Positions 54,211 through 64,000 are shown, numbered from the stretch's first letter. The stretch is DNA of 64,000 bases from Doryteuthis pealeii (GCA_023376005.1 CM042138.1:97093824-97157823); one strand, 5' to 3'. The notes: generated by a model not told the origin, from the letters alone. Made by a program: numbers and translations.

Positions 54211-54649
54211 TAATCTGTGCTTTAAACGTGACTTGGCCCAAGTACCTGGCTGATGTAGTTTTATAATATATTTGGTTATGTGGGTCTATCGCCAAATCCC
54301 TAGGAGGAGTTCGTGAACAAACAGGAACTACAACTTATATATATAAGTTGTACCTTCTTATATAATGTTATGCCTTCCTATGTTTGTCTGCTGTCATGGC
54401 TTTTCGAAGGTGTTATCTTATTCTAAAGGGAACTCTTATCTAGATCTCTCCGCCACCGTCAAAAGCAAATACAAAACAACGCAGCCTTCTAAAGATAAAG
54501 AAAAAGTGGGCGGCTTTTCATCAAGTTGATCAATTCGAGTAGAGAAATTAGAAATAATTGATTGTCAAGCTCGTATAAATATATCTATGTATTTGTATAT
54601 TAAACTTCAGAGGTAATTCGGTGATAAAATTGACTACGAAATAATAATT
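54211..54649. other. No feature recognised
   Basis: Unique-looking sequence containing an 'acttatatatataagt' palindrome at about 54332. Confidence 0.45.
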
Positions 54650-54785
54650 ACCGTAATTATTTGTGTATAACACCCACCTCTAACTTTGGATTACGAAAGT
54701 CTAGAAAAAAAAATGTTCTCGTGTATGATACGCACTGACTTTTTAAGATTTTGGAACAGCTAGATTCAACCTAAATTTCTCGAAT
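54650..54785 (+). mobile_element. DNA-H 5'-terminal fragment
   Basis: Terminal repeat 'accgtaattatttgtgtata' and 'acacccacctctaac', then 'ctcgtgtatgatacgcactg', 'agctagattcaacctaaatt'. It is truncated after about 135 bp. Confidence 0.58.
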
Positions 54786-55061
54786 CACTGGGGTACGAGG
54801 AGACAAGAGTTCGCGTGAATGGAGGACGATTCGAAGATATCGAAGGAACCAGTTCTAACTAGAACAAATAAGCTACTAGACACGTTGGGCCCGCTAGACA
54901 TTTCCACCTGCGTTCAGCCTCGGAAACTGAAAGGAGAGAACAAAGCAACAGAGGTCATAACGTTTGGGGCGAGTTGTGCTTTCCTCTTCCATCAGACAAT
55001 TAAACATCTCCGATGACTACGCTACATCTATCCATATATCTACCTCTTAATTAGGGAAGAG
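54786..55061 (+). other. Unassigned 65-residue open frame
   Basis: The frame 54819-55016 (MEDDSKISKEPV to FHQTIKHLR) lies in sequence not seen elsewhere in the window. No domain is recognised. With no promoter, exon partner or homology it is not called as a gene. Confidence 0.2.
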
Positions 55062-55250
55062 TCTTCGTGGCGTAGTGGTTAACGTGCTGGACTGTGACAT
55101 CGTAAGCAAGTAGAACTTTAGTCACGCTATTACGTTCACTTTCATAAAGGTATGAAGCCCCTCATTCCCCAGATATAGATTAAATGGTACCCCTAATGTG
55201 GCATTAAATAACCCACGATGTTTGATATACCATTGAACAAAGAAACCAAA
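55062..55250 (+). mobile_element. SINE-C copy with TAIL-D
   Basis: Head 'cgtggcgtagtggttaacgt', 'gctggactgtgacatcgtaa', body 'ttagtcacgctattacgttc', then TAIL-D 'gtggcattaaataacccacg', 'tgatataccattgaacaaag'. The most complete copy of its family, and it links SINE-C to TAIL-D. Confidence 0.7.
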
Positions 55251-55285
55251 CCAAATCATTAGCGCGATTCACGTCAAATCACGAG

Positions 55286-55288
<3 letters not shown>

Positions 55289-55324
<36 letters not shown>
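55289..55324. repeat. (TA)n microsatellite
   Basis: TA run abutting the SINE-B 3' end. Confidence 0.93.
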
Positions 55325-55325
<1 letters not shown>

Positions 55326-55329
<4 letters not shown>

Positions 55330-55606
55330 CAACCCCTCCGCATGACTAGCATGTGAAACAACGTCAATTTCTTAAGTGGAGTTTAACTGCTTTGAATTCA
55401 AGAGTTTTCTTCCTAGACTGGTTGCCTAACCAAGTTAAAGAGCTCAGTCTGCGCTACCATTTACCCATGGAGAATAGTTAGATTCTTACTTTTCCCAAGA
55501 GTAAGAGTGCTACGTGAAATGTATACAGCCTCGTTCAGAATTTGAACTTGTCTCGCCATGTCCATTTCCTACGACGGTAACCATAACAGTACAAACCTCC
55601 ACATAT
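55326..55606 (-). mobile_element. SINE-B copy
   Basis: 'accaacccctccgcatgact', 'gagctcagtctgcgctacca', 'aagagtgctacgtgaaatgt', 'ccatttcctacgacggtaac'. Close to full length. Confidence 0.75.
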
Positions 55607-56164
55607 ATTGATGCACATAAAGGTAGGTCTAAAGATTTATTTTCCCAACGCCGTAGACACAGTGCCTTCTAAAACATCGCAAAAAGAATTACACAGAGTT
55701 TTATTACGTGGGGTTTATAGATAAGAATTTTGATATTCCTCACCTTGGCCATCCAAAGATAAATAAGAAGAAATACAAAGAGGTGTGTCTACAGTATTTA
55801 CGCAAACCTGTCGACGGTTTTATCTTTGGAAAAAAAAAAAAAAAAAAAAAAAAAAAGAAAAAAGAAAAGAAAATCTAGAAGAAGAAAAAGTACAATGCGC
55901 CATGATACAAAAATCGATGTATTTTAGCGGGTCGATATTTTTCTTGTAGCATATCGGTGACGTAGAGAAATCGCTTGATCTGGAGATATTTCTGTATACA
56001 AACACTGCAATCTGCAATGCCGGTTTGACGATAGAGGGACGTATCGTTTGGGTCGGATAACAACGATTAGATGTATAATTGCACACACCCACCACAACAC
56101 AGTATAGTGCAAGTAGTCTTTTTGCGTGGCATATATATATATAGAGCTTTGTAAGCTTTTTTTA
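55607..56164. other. No gene; A-run
   Basis: Unique-looking sequence with an A-rich run at 55830-55875. Confidence 0.5.
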
Positions 56165-57147
56165 TCTTCAAAAAAGAGAAAAAATAAAGTTAAAATGAAG
56201 AGAAAAAAGGAGAGAAAGAGAAGAGAAAAAAAGAAAAAAAAAAAAAAGAAGAAAGAAGAAAGAAAAGAAGAAAAAAAAAAGAAGGTGAGAAAAAGAAGAA
56301 GAAAAGAAGAAAAAAAGAGGAGAAAAAGAAAAAAAAAGAGGAAGAAAAAGAAAGAAGAAGAAGAAATGAAGAAGAAAAAAAGAGAAAAAAGAAAGAAAAA
56401 AGAGGAGAATGAAGAAGAAAAAAAAGAAGAAGAAGAAGAAAAAAAAAGAGAAGAAGAAAAGAGAGAAAAAAAGAAAGAAGAAAAGAAGAAGAAAAGAAAA
56501 AAAAAAAGAAAAAAAGAGAAGAAGAAGAAGAAAAAAAAAAAAGAAAGAGAAGAAGAAAAAAAAGAAAGAAAGAAGAAAAGAAAAAAAGAAGAAGAAAAGA
56601 AAAAGAAAAATGAAAAAAAAAGAAAGAAGAAAAGAGAAGAAGAAGAAAGAAGAAGAAGAAGAAAAAAGAAGAAGAAGAAGAAGAAGAAAAAAGAAAGAAG
56701 AAAAAGAAAAAAAGAAAAGAAAGAAGAAGAAGAAAAAAGAAAGAAGAATAAGAAGAAAAAAAGAAAAGAAAAAAAAAGAAAGAAGAATGAAGAAGAAGAA
56801 GAAGAAAAGAAAGAATGAAGAAAAAAAGAAAATGAAAAAAGAAAAAAAAAGAAAAAAAGAAAAAAAAAAAAAAAAAAAAAAAAAAAGAAAAAAGAAAAAA
56901 AAAAGAAAAAAAAGAAAAAAAAAAAAAAAGAAAAAAAAGAAAGAAAAAAAGAAAAAAAAAGAAGAAAAAAGAAAAAAGAAAGAAGAAAAAGGAAAAAAAA
57001 AAAAGAAAGAAGAAAAGGAAGAAAAAAGAAAGAAGAAAAAAGAAAAAAAAGAAAAGAAAAGAAAAAAAAGGAAGAAAAAAAAAAGAAAAAAAAAGAAAAA
57101 AAAAAAAAAAAAGAAAGAAAAAAAAGAAAAAAGAAGAAAAAAAAGAA

Positions 57148-57180
<33 letters not shown>

Positions 57181-57440
57181 GAAGAAAGAAAGAAAAAAGA
57201 AAGAAAAAGAAGAAAAAAGAAAGAAGAAAAAAAAGAAGAAAAAAAAAAGAAGAAAAAAAAAGGAAGAAAAAAGAAAGAAGAAAAAAAAAAAAGAAGAAGA
57301 AAAAAAAAAAGAAGAAAAAAAAAGGAAGAAAAAGAAAAGAAAAAAAAAGGAAAGAAAAAAGAAAGAAAAAAAAAAAAAGAAAAAAGAAAGAAAAAAAAAA
57401 GAAGAAAAAGAAAGAAGAAAAAAAAAAAAAAGAAAAAGAA
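56165..57440. repeat. 1.3-kb homopurine tract
   Basis: The plus strand is A and G with only a handful of T's (the rare ATGs and the 'aataag' near 56748), built from GAA, GAAA and A-run words with no stable period. Lys/Glu/Arg frames on plus and Phe/Ser/Leu frames on minus, up to 550 residues, are artefacts. Confidence 0.94.
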
Positions 57441-57442
57441 AA

Positions 57443-57560
57443 ACTTTATGAAATAATTTCTTATTGGCAAGGAAAGAAAGAAGAAAGACAAACAAAGAGC
57501 AGTAAGAAAAAAAAAAAATGAAAAGAAAAACTTGAAATAATTTCTTATTGGCAAGGAAAA
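57443..57560 (+). repeat. Direct repeat bordering the homopurine tract
   Basis: 'gaaataatttcttattggca' + 'aggaaa' occurs at about 57449 and 57532, 83 bp apart, separated by purine-rich sequence. Confidence 0.85.
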
Positions 57561-57984
57561 TATTCGGCCACATGGACATAAAAAGCTCTAATAGCCAAAG
57601 TTAGAAACAAATCGTGATGGTCAGTCACGAAGCGAGATGTAAGTCCTGCCAGGGATGATGGGTATCTGGGAAAGGAGGGGTGCGTAACAACTATTGACAA
57701 ATTCGCGTTCTAACAACAATGGTATGTTAGTTTGAGATCGAAGTGGTTGAGAGAACAAGCCCCCAGTGTCTCACAAAAGCGCGTCACTTTATGCAAATAT
57801 GTTAATCTCTTATTCGATTTGTTGACCAATTCAATCAAATGACTAACCTTCTAGCCCTGGCTCTATGGTAGGCGCAGATCTGAAAGGAAATTCTGTCAGA
57901 AATTCCGAGAAGAGTTAATGTTCTTTAATAGAGAAGAAGTTTTTTTAAATCGGATTTTAAAAAGTGCAATACAAACAGAAATCT
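57561..57984. other. No feature recognised
   Basis: Unique-looking sequence. Confidence 0.5.
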
Positions 57985-58445
57985 GGATTATTCGGACTAT
58001 TGTCCTCATATTTATCGTTACCTACACAACGTTTCGACCGATGTGCCCTCCGGTCTTCTTCAGGTATTTCTTGAAGGACTCGAGAACCAGATGGACACAT
58101 GGCATATGTAGTGGACATAGGCGTTGAGTTGATACAGTTCTAAGTGAGTTATCTCTAGGCTACAGGTTCAATCCTGGTCAAGGGCGACCGTAACACAGAA
58201 TAATTAACATAGCTTAACATTTGTACCCAGTTATTGTTAACGGAATGAGAACAGTCAACCCTCATAGATTGAATAAAGGGTTCGATTCGAAGTTCCGTGA
58301 AGTCTCCCGATTACGATATGAAGTTTCCCGAGTTCGAAGAGAAGATTCAGAGTCCGACAAGAAATCGAAGAAGGCCGAATGGTACACGAAATGTTGTGTA
58401 GACAACAATAAAGATGATGACAATAGTCCGAATAATCCAAACAAT
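57985..58445. mobile_element. Foldback element with tRNA-like insert
   Basis: The left arm 57985-58085 ('ttattcggactattgtcctc' to 'caggtatttcttgaaggact') and right arm about 58340-58445 are diverged reverse complements of the same sequence as the 19703 arms. Between them, 58110-58190 holds a tRNA-like segment with B box 'aggttcaatcctgg'. The minus strand of the left arm (58026-58070) keeps the hammerhead-like CTGAAGA ... GACCG/CGGTC ... GAAAC. Confidence 0.7.
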
Positions 58446-58692
58446 CTAAGCTGATTCGCTCAGTATTCCAAACATCAGAATTTGATTCTGGTGGGAGTGG
58501 CTCATTCAACCAATCATTACTCTCGACAGGCGAACCTGATCACCACACCCATCATTGAATAGTAACGAATGTTGACAACCATCGATTTCAGCGATGAAAA
58601 GAATGCATGACATTTCAAAAAAAGAAAAAAAGTTTGTGTAACTTAGAAGCTGTAAAATAGGTGAGTGTAAAAAGTAAATATTGGTCTCGGTT

Positions 58693-58750
58693 TCCATTTC
58701 TTTGTTTAATGGCATATCAACCTTCGTGTGTTATTTAATGCCGAAGCCAT
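58693..58750 (-). repeat. TAIL-D fragment
   Basis: 'tttgtttaatggcatatcaa', 'gttatttaatgccgaag'. It directly precedes a SINE-C head in the same orientation, so together they are probably one truncated element. Confidence 0.55.
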
Positions 58751-58769
58751 CCTTGTAGAAGAACAGTAA

Positions 58770-58916
58770 TGGTACTATTTAACTCATAGATGGAAGGATG
58801 ACGAGGTTCATGCCTTTCCCAAGGGTATCAGTCCGAAAGTGAAAGTGAAAGCATGACTGGAGTTCGAACTCGCTTACTATAATGTCGCAGTCCCACACGT
58901 TAGCCACGAGACCCTT
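58770..58916 (-). mobile_element. SINE-C copy, reversed
   Basis: The minus strand reads 'cgtggctaacgtgtgggact', 'gcgacattatagtaagcgag', B box 'gagttcgaactcc', then 'aagggtatc'-type sequence shared with SINE-B bodies ('cccaagggtatcag'). Confidence 0.6.
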
Positions 58917-58917
58917 A

Positions 58918-58941
58918 CCCCACCCCACCCCACCCCGCCCC
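58918..58941 (-). repeat. G-quadruplex motif
   Basis: Five C4 tracts separated by single bases on the plus strand (58918-58921, 58923-58926, 58928-58931, 58933-58936, 58938-58941) put five G4 tracts with 1-nt loops on the minus strand. Confidence 0.8.
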
Positions 58942-59045
58942 GGTAAATATTGGTTGTGTGTAACAAACAAATCTCGACACATGTCATTGCCCGTCTCTAG
59001 ATGATGAGGAAAATGGAAAATAAAACAAGGGCTACTTAGAACATC

Positions 59046-59130
59046 ATTGATAGGACACCAAACTGCATTTGACGGTGAGGCTCCAGTTCCGGAAACCAGC
59101 GGGAGTGCGGAACACCTCTTCATTGTCATT
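59046..59130 (+). mobile_element. REP-E fragment
   Basis: 'caccaaactgcatttgacgg', 'tgaggctccagttccgg', 'aacacctcttcattgtcatt'. It breaks off abruptly where the next candidate element starts. Confidence 0.55.
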
Positions 59131-59700
59131 GTAACGTGACGGGTGGGCCAATGTAAGGAGGATATACGTTCACTTTTATTAGTATTCTTAACTACTTCTT
59201 GTTCTTCTTATCTTCTGAGTCGAGTAGCTGGTTCTGTTGTTGGGCTCGCATTCTCTCAGTTCTTTGGGTCTGGAACCACTTGCTTCTTGGTATGTCTAAG
59301 TCTTGTATCGTTGCTTGGTTTTTAATTATTGAACACGAGCTCTTTATTTTCAAGTTACTAGTTAACCATCGATAAATTATTACATAATCTATGCGGTTGC
59401 ATAAGATTATTGTCAATCCCCTGTATTTCTAAAGGGATGGCTCTTTTCATATCACGGGCGGGACTTTCCATGGAATAGTACAGAAAGCCCGCCAAATTAG
59501 GTGAAGTCACGTGGGACCTGGTTGAGTCCTCAGTTTTCAGTTGGACGTCGGGCAGAGAAGATGTTTCTGCCTTAACTGGAACTCACTGCATACGCGCGCT
59601 ATGTTAGTCAGATATCTAGTTATACGAAATGTTTAGTTAAGGAAATAAAAGTTTAAGAAAAGTAACACGGTCTTGTGATTAATGAATGTCTTGGTAACAA
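59131..59700 (+). mobile_element. Possible solo LTR
   Basis: It interrupts REP-E at a 'tgtaacgtgacgggtgg' start and may end at 'tcttggtaaca' (TG..CA). A 'ggaaataaaagttt' polyadenylation-like signal lies about 60 bp before the end, as in an LTR R region. There is no second copy, primer site or target duplication to prove it. Confidence 0.22.
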
Positions 59701-60214
59701 GACTAGAAGAAATGAGTTTAGTGCAACCGACCACCAAGACGAAGTCAAGATGTTAGAAGAGACCTAGAAGAAGAAGAACCTAAGATAGAAGAAGTAAGAA
59801 GCAAGTAATGAGATGGGTATGCAACAAAATGGCCTCTGAAGACAGGCCCTCATCTTGCGTCTGTCCTCTTCAAACATCCAGCCAACTCTCTCAGTCCGAC
59901 TAAGAACACCTCAGCAAGACTCACTATCCCATTCACTCTTCCTTTCGTTCTCGCTTTGTTCTATCCAATCAGAAACCAAGGTCGGTTATTCCCACGCCAT
60001 CACTAACACATCTACTTGTTCTGATTAATTTCCATTATTACACTTTCCGACTTTTCCGCATTCGTCCCACGTCAACCCACCACTGACGTCACAGCTTGAT
60101 TTCCACACTAATTATTTTATACCATTACTCTAAAATCAACATTGAAAATATACATCTGACCCATTACTCTTAGGTATGGCTGAAATAGACCTGTGTAGGA
60201 ATTATTGCTATTTG
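59701..60214. other. Unique DNA with promoter-type motifs
   Basis: It contains a 'ctatccaatcag' CCAAT motif (about 59963) and a 'ctgacgtcac' CRE-like palindrome (about 60083), with higher GC than its surroundings. No gene can be attached, and the motifs could be chance. Confidence 0.25.
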
Positions 60215-60340
60215 ATAAGAATACTTGATGCCATATAACTGCAAATTATTTGTATTAAGAATAGTTAGTTGAAGCTATAATTGTTTACTGAGGATTATTC
60301 ATATTAGTTATTTGAAACCACTCAGCTGTGTACAAAAATC
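60215..60340 (+). repeat. REP-I units
   Basis: 'aatacttgatgccatataac', 'ttgtattaagaatagttagt', 'tttgaaaccactcagctgtg'. Confidence 0.6.
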
Positions 60341-60342
60341 AT

Positions 60343-60448
60343 TTAAGAAACAACTACACAAATGTAAGTATGAACGTACAATGAACACGATTCTCTAACC
60401 TCTAGGCATAAAATAACCCTTGACATGTTGATATGTCGTTAAAAATTA
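60343..60448 (+). repeat. Interspersed repeat U with TAIL-D-like end, copy 2
   Basis: 'tttaagaaacaactacacaa', 'gaacgtacaatgaacacgat', 'aaaataacccttgacatgtt'. As in copy 1, the end is a TAIL-D variant. Confidence 0.55.
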
Positions 60449-60519
60449 ATCAGTTATTTGCAATTACGTTTATATCATCGATGAACCTCATCAGATAATG
60501 AACAGAAAAATTTAATTAT

Positions 60520-60570
60520 TGAAATGAATACCGTTGAAGCTCGTAAATGAGCGAAACGTTATACATAGAT
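60520..60570 (+). repeat. Degenerate hammerhead-like tail
   Basis: TTGAAG, stem CTC-gtaaat-GAG, CGAAAC, GTT in order. The first core block is damaged (no CTGANGA), so only the architecture remains. Confidence 0.3.
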
Positions 60571-60869
60571 GAATAAATTCTCTACCAAATTTTACTTTTC
60601 AAGTTAACTTATCGATATTTACAACTAGAAGCAACTACCCGGCGTCACCTGGATAGAGGTGGGAACAAAAAAGTTAGTCTCATTAGTATTGAATCAGGAG
60701 TTTAATCCCCATCAAAATAATTATGTAAAAAATGACCTTACATTGATCCGGTCTGGTGGGGCGTCAGACAAAAATATACAGATACTCTGAAAAGAAAAAT
60801 AAGTGTCTCCTATTTAAAAGATTACTTACAAAAAAATCGTGCTGTTACTATCTAAATTCTATTTTCTAA

Positions 60870-61065
60870 TTATCTTCACGAATATAAATCAAATCTTCAT
60901 TATTTTTGCCCAAAAAGCAAGATCTGGTGATATCTAATGTGTATATATATTTACTTATTTACTTTGTCGTTAATCGTTTCATTTTCGTAGTTTCCTCTGG
61001 GCATATAATATATATATATATATACCCACCATCTAACCTTTATGTATGTATAGATGGAAATATTT
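60870..61065 (-). repeat. Repeat L, copy 2, reversed
   Basis: 'aaaaagcaagatctggtgat', TA run, 'tcgttaatcgtttcattttc', 'gtagtttcctctgggcat' are the complements of the 37018 copy in reverse order. Confidence 0.5.
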
Positions 61066-61584
61066 GCGTTGCGCCAATCTTCCAGAATGTCTGACTATAA
61101 AGACCAGCATTCGAAATTCTGTTTTTATAGATATCTGGTACCGGTTGGTAATATGCTGCACACAAGACAGTCCTTTTTACTAACAAGTGATCCTTTACTA
61201 AAGTCAGCATTTTCATGTAGTTGTGATAAAAATACGAATAGAAAATCAATATTTACAAAGTGATTATCTTTGTCGTCTATCAAAAGTCTATTCCTCCCAC
61301 TGACATGGAGACATGAAACCCAACGATATAGGGTAAGTACTCATACATAAATAACGAGAGTCTTAACATATGTTCTCTTTCAGTGGCCCACGCAAAAGTT
61401 CTCCGAATAGTGATTCTCAAATGGGAGTCACTTGGCTCCCATGTAAGGAAAGACATGATGCCAGTCATAAATATGAGTGAAAATATTACTGACAATTTAA
61501 AATAGGGAAGGAGTTGAAGAAGCTTTGGATCGCAAGAAGAGGAATTGCTGGGTTATTTCATGACTTAAGTCAATCTTTTTTCAA
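61066..61584. other. No feature recognised
   Basis: Unique-looking sequence. Short open frames on both strands have no recognisable homology. Confidence 0.45.
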
Positions 61585-61640
61585 AAGATTTATAGTTTCA
61601 AGTAATTATTTATATTGAATAATAATCATTTGTTTACACA
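61585..61640 (-). repeat. REP-I unit
   Basis: 'tagtttcaagtaattattta', 'aataatcatttgtttacaca'. A single unit followed by (CA)n. Confidence 0.5.
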
Positions 61641-61921
61641 CACACACACACATATATATATGAAAACCTTAATATATCAGAAATAAATTTATTTCGGCTC
61701 TACAAGTTTGATTTAGAAAATCAGATTTGAGTAGGCAAAGGTAGCAGAAATAAATTTATTTCATATATGTTAAGTTTTTCATATATTTTGTCATCTATGA
61801 TATACTCCGTATATGTACAAAAAAAACCCCACTGATATTTATATGTATATAAGCAAAATATTTATCTATACGTTTGAGTTTTCAATTTAGGTTGAATTCT
61901 ATTACAGAAATACTTGATACT

Positions 61922-61949
<28 letters not shown>
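61641..61949. other. No gene; short repeats
   Basis: It includes the direct repeat 'agaaataaatttatttc' at about 61680 and 61749, and a (CA)n run at 61921-61949. Confidence 0.5.
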
Positions 61950-61953
<4 letters not shown>

Positions 61954-62131
61954 CACTCCACATGACTGGTTAAATAGCCCAGTATACCCAACTATTCACT
62001 CCTAGCTGGAGGGAAAACAGTTAGATTCATACCTTTCCCAAGGGTATTAGCGCTATGTGAAATGCAAACAGCCTCGTCTCACCATGTCCATTTACTACGG
62101 CGGTAACCGTTACACAACGCGCCTTCACAAA
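61950..62131 (-). mobile_element. SINE-B copy lacking its 3' end
   Basis: 'cactcctagctggagggaaa', 'cccaagggtattagcgctat', 'gtgaaatgcaaacagcctcg', 'ccgttacacaacgcgccttc'. The B-box segment is shortened relative to other copies. Confidence 0.7.
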
Positions 62132-62139
62132 TCCTCAAG

Positions 62140-62235
62140 TTAGTTTCAAGTAACTAATAATAATCCATAGCAAACAATTTTACCTTCAAGTAACTATTTA
62201 ATACAATAGTGGTAGATATGTGTACCAATACGTAG
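62140..62235 (-). repeat. REP-I units
   Basis: 'agtttcaagtaactaataat', 'ttcaagtaactatttaat'. Confidence 0.5.
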
Positions 62236-62292
62236 TCAACGTGTTAAAATATTTTTTTTTTGAAATGGTCCTATCGAATACGAATAATTTTC

Positions 62293-62532
62293 AAATAAAT
62301 CTATTTGACCCATAGATAGGATTAAAAACAGGTACAACCATTCCGGGTCAGTGTACAGGTGGGAATAACGGCAATGAAGGGGTAGCCTACACTTTCCAAA
62401 TCTCAAGAACTAGACGCTCACCATTAGATGCAGTTTAGCATTGTATCCAGGATACTCCTTTATTTGGGGGTGTTATCTCTCAGCATGGGGGTACAGCCAG
62501 TGTATTCTAAACCACACTGACAGGGCGGGTGG
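62293..62532 (-). mobile_element. REP-E partial copy
   Basis: 'tttgacccatagataggatt', 'accattccgggtcagtgtac', 'agatgcagtttagcattgta', end 'cacactgacagggcgggtgg'. Same internally deleted structure as 397-606 and 6415-6592. Confidence 0.62.
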
Positions 62533-62900
62533 CTGAAATGAGTCTAAAACTAATGCATTACGCAGGGGACTATGATCTCAATGGGGATTATCGTAGACGC
62601 GACCCTCCACTGGTTGCTGGGAAGCAAACCAAAACAGTAACGGTGATAGTGAATAGTGTTTTGAGGAAACGAATCAAAACAACAACAACCTTAAAATACT
62701 TTGTTTATTCTCTTAGTGTTTTATTTTTAGAGTTTGATGGAAAACCACAACTGGAATCCCTTGAGATAGCATTGTTTAGTGTTTGGGTCTTCGTCTAAGT
62801 GAAAGAAAACTTCACTCCGATTTAAAAAAAACTGATCTGGCGTCGCATCCTACCCGTGACGGAGGTGTTGGGTAAATATAAATTTAGCCGAGTAAACGAA
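62533..62900. other. No feature recognised
   Basis: An 89-residue open frame at 62529-62798 begins at the REP-E edge and has no recognisable family. Confidence 0.4.
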
Positions 62901-62902
62901 AT

Positions 62903-63790
62903 ACCATAATTATTCGTGTATAACATATTTTAAAGTTTAAAATATAGAAGTGCGTATTATACACAAGAACTTAATGTCAACTTCAATTTGATAAATGTTT
63001 ACGTGTACATCTCCAAGTAAATACATTTTACATCAACATAATATTTACTGTAATTATTCATGTATAACACACCTTCTTTTCACATTATTAAGCCTGGAAG
63101 TTTGGGGTGCATATCATACACAAGAAATATATAATTAACGTTTTTTTCTACCATATGCATCACTGTATTCAGGACGGTATGGCCGAATGCAAGTTATATC
63201 AATGATTCAAACTAAATAATATACAACAAACACTTCTGTTTTATTCTGCTACAAATAGATAACCACTGGAATGTGTATTTGTTTATAATTGTTTCTCCTA
63301 ATGTGAGCTTATTTTTGGCACAAGATAGTTGCATTTTTGTATGAAAATGTCCATTTGTTTGATCTAAATATTGCGTAAATGTTATGTTTCATAACATAAA
63401 TAAACTGTATAAGTTTTTGTTTTTAGTCTAACGAACCAGAGAAAAAGTTGAACAAATGTTAAATTTAACTGCTACAAATTCTAAAAAGTCAGTGCGTATT
63501 ATATACAAGATATATATTTAAATTTCGTAGCCCAAATATAGGAGTGTGTGTAATATACGAATAATTATGGTAAGATACTATGTTGGTTCCATTATTCAAA
63601 ATTTCGTAGTCTAATTTTTAGGTGTGCGTGTTATACATGAATAATTAGGGTACTTTTGGTATGTCTTTATACATCAGTAAACACAAGCTCTTGTTTGAAA
63701 ATAGGTCTCTATGTTTTTTTAGAAGTTTGTAGCCCAAATTTAGGGGTGCGTGTTATACAAGAACAATTATGGTAAGATACTATAGTGGTT
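62903..63790 (-). mobile_element. DNA-H element with repeated termini
   Basis: Core element about 63045-63575: left end 'actgtaattattcatgtata', interior 'ttgcatttttgtatgaaaat', right end 'atacgaataattatggtaag'. Extra terminal segments flank it at 62903-62985 ('accataattattcgtgtata'), 63599-63652 and 63721-63790. 'attatggtaagatactat' occurs at 63566 and again at 63765. No transposase is present. Confidence 0.6.
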
Positions 63791-63891
63791 CTATTTATCA
63801 GCTGTTGGTAATAATGTGTTGCGTATCGGTCGCTAGCATGAAAAAAAAAAAGTCAACGAAAAACTAACAAGATAGACAGACTGACCGACCC

Positions 63892-63894
<3 letters not shown>

Positions 63895-63930
<36 letters not shown>
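63895..63930. repeat. (TA)n microsatellite
   Basis: TA run inside the start of repeat L. Confidence 0.93.
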
Positions 63931-63933
<3 letters not shown>

Positions 63934-64000
63934 GGCAGTTGTGTGTATGTCCGACTGAATCTACGAAAATAAAACAAACAATGACAAAGTAAATATAGAA
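63931..64000 (+). repeat. Repeat L, copy 3, cut by window edge
   Basis: 'aaagggcagttgtgtgtatg' and 'tctacgaaaataaaacaaac' match the start of the 37018 copy. The rest lies outside the window. Confidence 0.5.

Noticed and set aside
55924..57579. Open frames of 230-551 residues on both strands
   Set aside because: Lys/Glu/Arg or Phe/Ser/Leu only. They follow from an A/G-only sequence with almost no stop-capable pyrimidines.
59143..59325. 60-residue frame with a hydrophobic stretch as a membrane peptide
   Set aside because: It sits inside the possible LTR, has no homology I recognise, and hydrophobic short frames are common by chance in T-rich DNA.

Overview
This 64-kb window is non-coding, repeat-dense DNA from an animal genome. 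It is AT-rich, has very long AT and GA microsatellites, homopurine tracts over 1 kb, many tRNA-headed SINEs, a 5S rRNA-derived SINE, mariner-like and hAT-like DNA elements, and no dense ORF arrangement. I read it as an invertebrate, possibly a mollusc, but no marker gene fixes the species. I found no intact protein-coding gene. Nearly all long open frames are translations of (GA)n, (TA)n or A/G-only tracts. The only convincing protein homology is the C-terminal part of a dead mariner transposase at 51795-52130.

Family names here are local labels, built by comparing copies inside the window. SINE-A has a tRNA-like head with a 'TAGCTCAGTNGGTAGAGC' A box and a 'GGTTCGATACC' B box, plus a roughly 170-bp body. 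SINE-B has a head with 'GTGTAATGGTTAGAGTC' and a body of about 220 bp. SINE-C has a head with 'GTGGCGTAGTGGTTAACG'. SINE-P is a short tRNA-like element of about 125 bp, one copy of which has a perfect 16-bp target-site duplication. SINE-G has a tRNA-like head followed by a hammerhead-ribozyme-like module. The 5S-SINE begins with 5S rRNA sequence. REP-E is a retroposon-like repeat of about 600 bp. TAIL-D is a 3' end of about 55 bp shared by 5S-SINE, SINE-C and REP-E copies. DNA-H, DNA-M, a mariner MITE, a mariner remnant and a hAT-like element make up the DNA transposons. REP-I is a short-period satellite-like family.

Layout: 0-10 kb holds SINEs, a MITE, a foldback hairpin and the first hammerhead-like sites. 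10-14.4 kb is a block of tandem and purine-rich arrays. 15-23 kb is densely packed with SINE-A/B, REP-E, a large foldback and a DNA-H element containing a SINE. 23-26 kb is nearly featureless. 26-40 kb holds the 5S-SINE, an LTR-like pair (R), DNA-M and DNA-H copies and many nested insertions. 40-48 kb has GA microsatellites and scattered fragments. 48-52.2 kb has the hAT-like element, a nested palindrome and the mariner remnant. 52.6-53.2 kb is an unusually CpG-rich, non-repetitive stretch that could be a promoter or first exon. 56.2-57.4 kb is a second giant homopurine tract. 58-64 kb holds another foldback, a possible solo LTR, and DNA-H termini in a repeated arrangement.

The main biological story is transposon ecology: several unrelated Pol III-type heads (tRNA and 5S) share one 3' tail, which suggests a common LINE partner, and several repeat families carry a compact type-I hammerhead signature. 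One copy, at 30574-30615, keeps every core position I can check.
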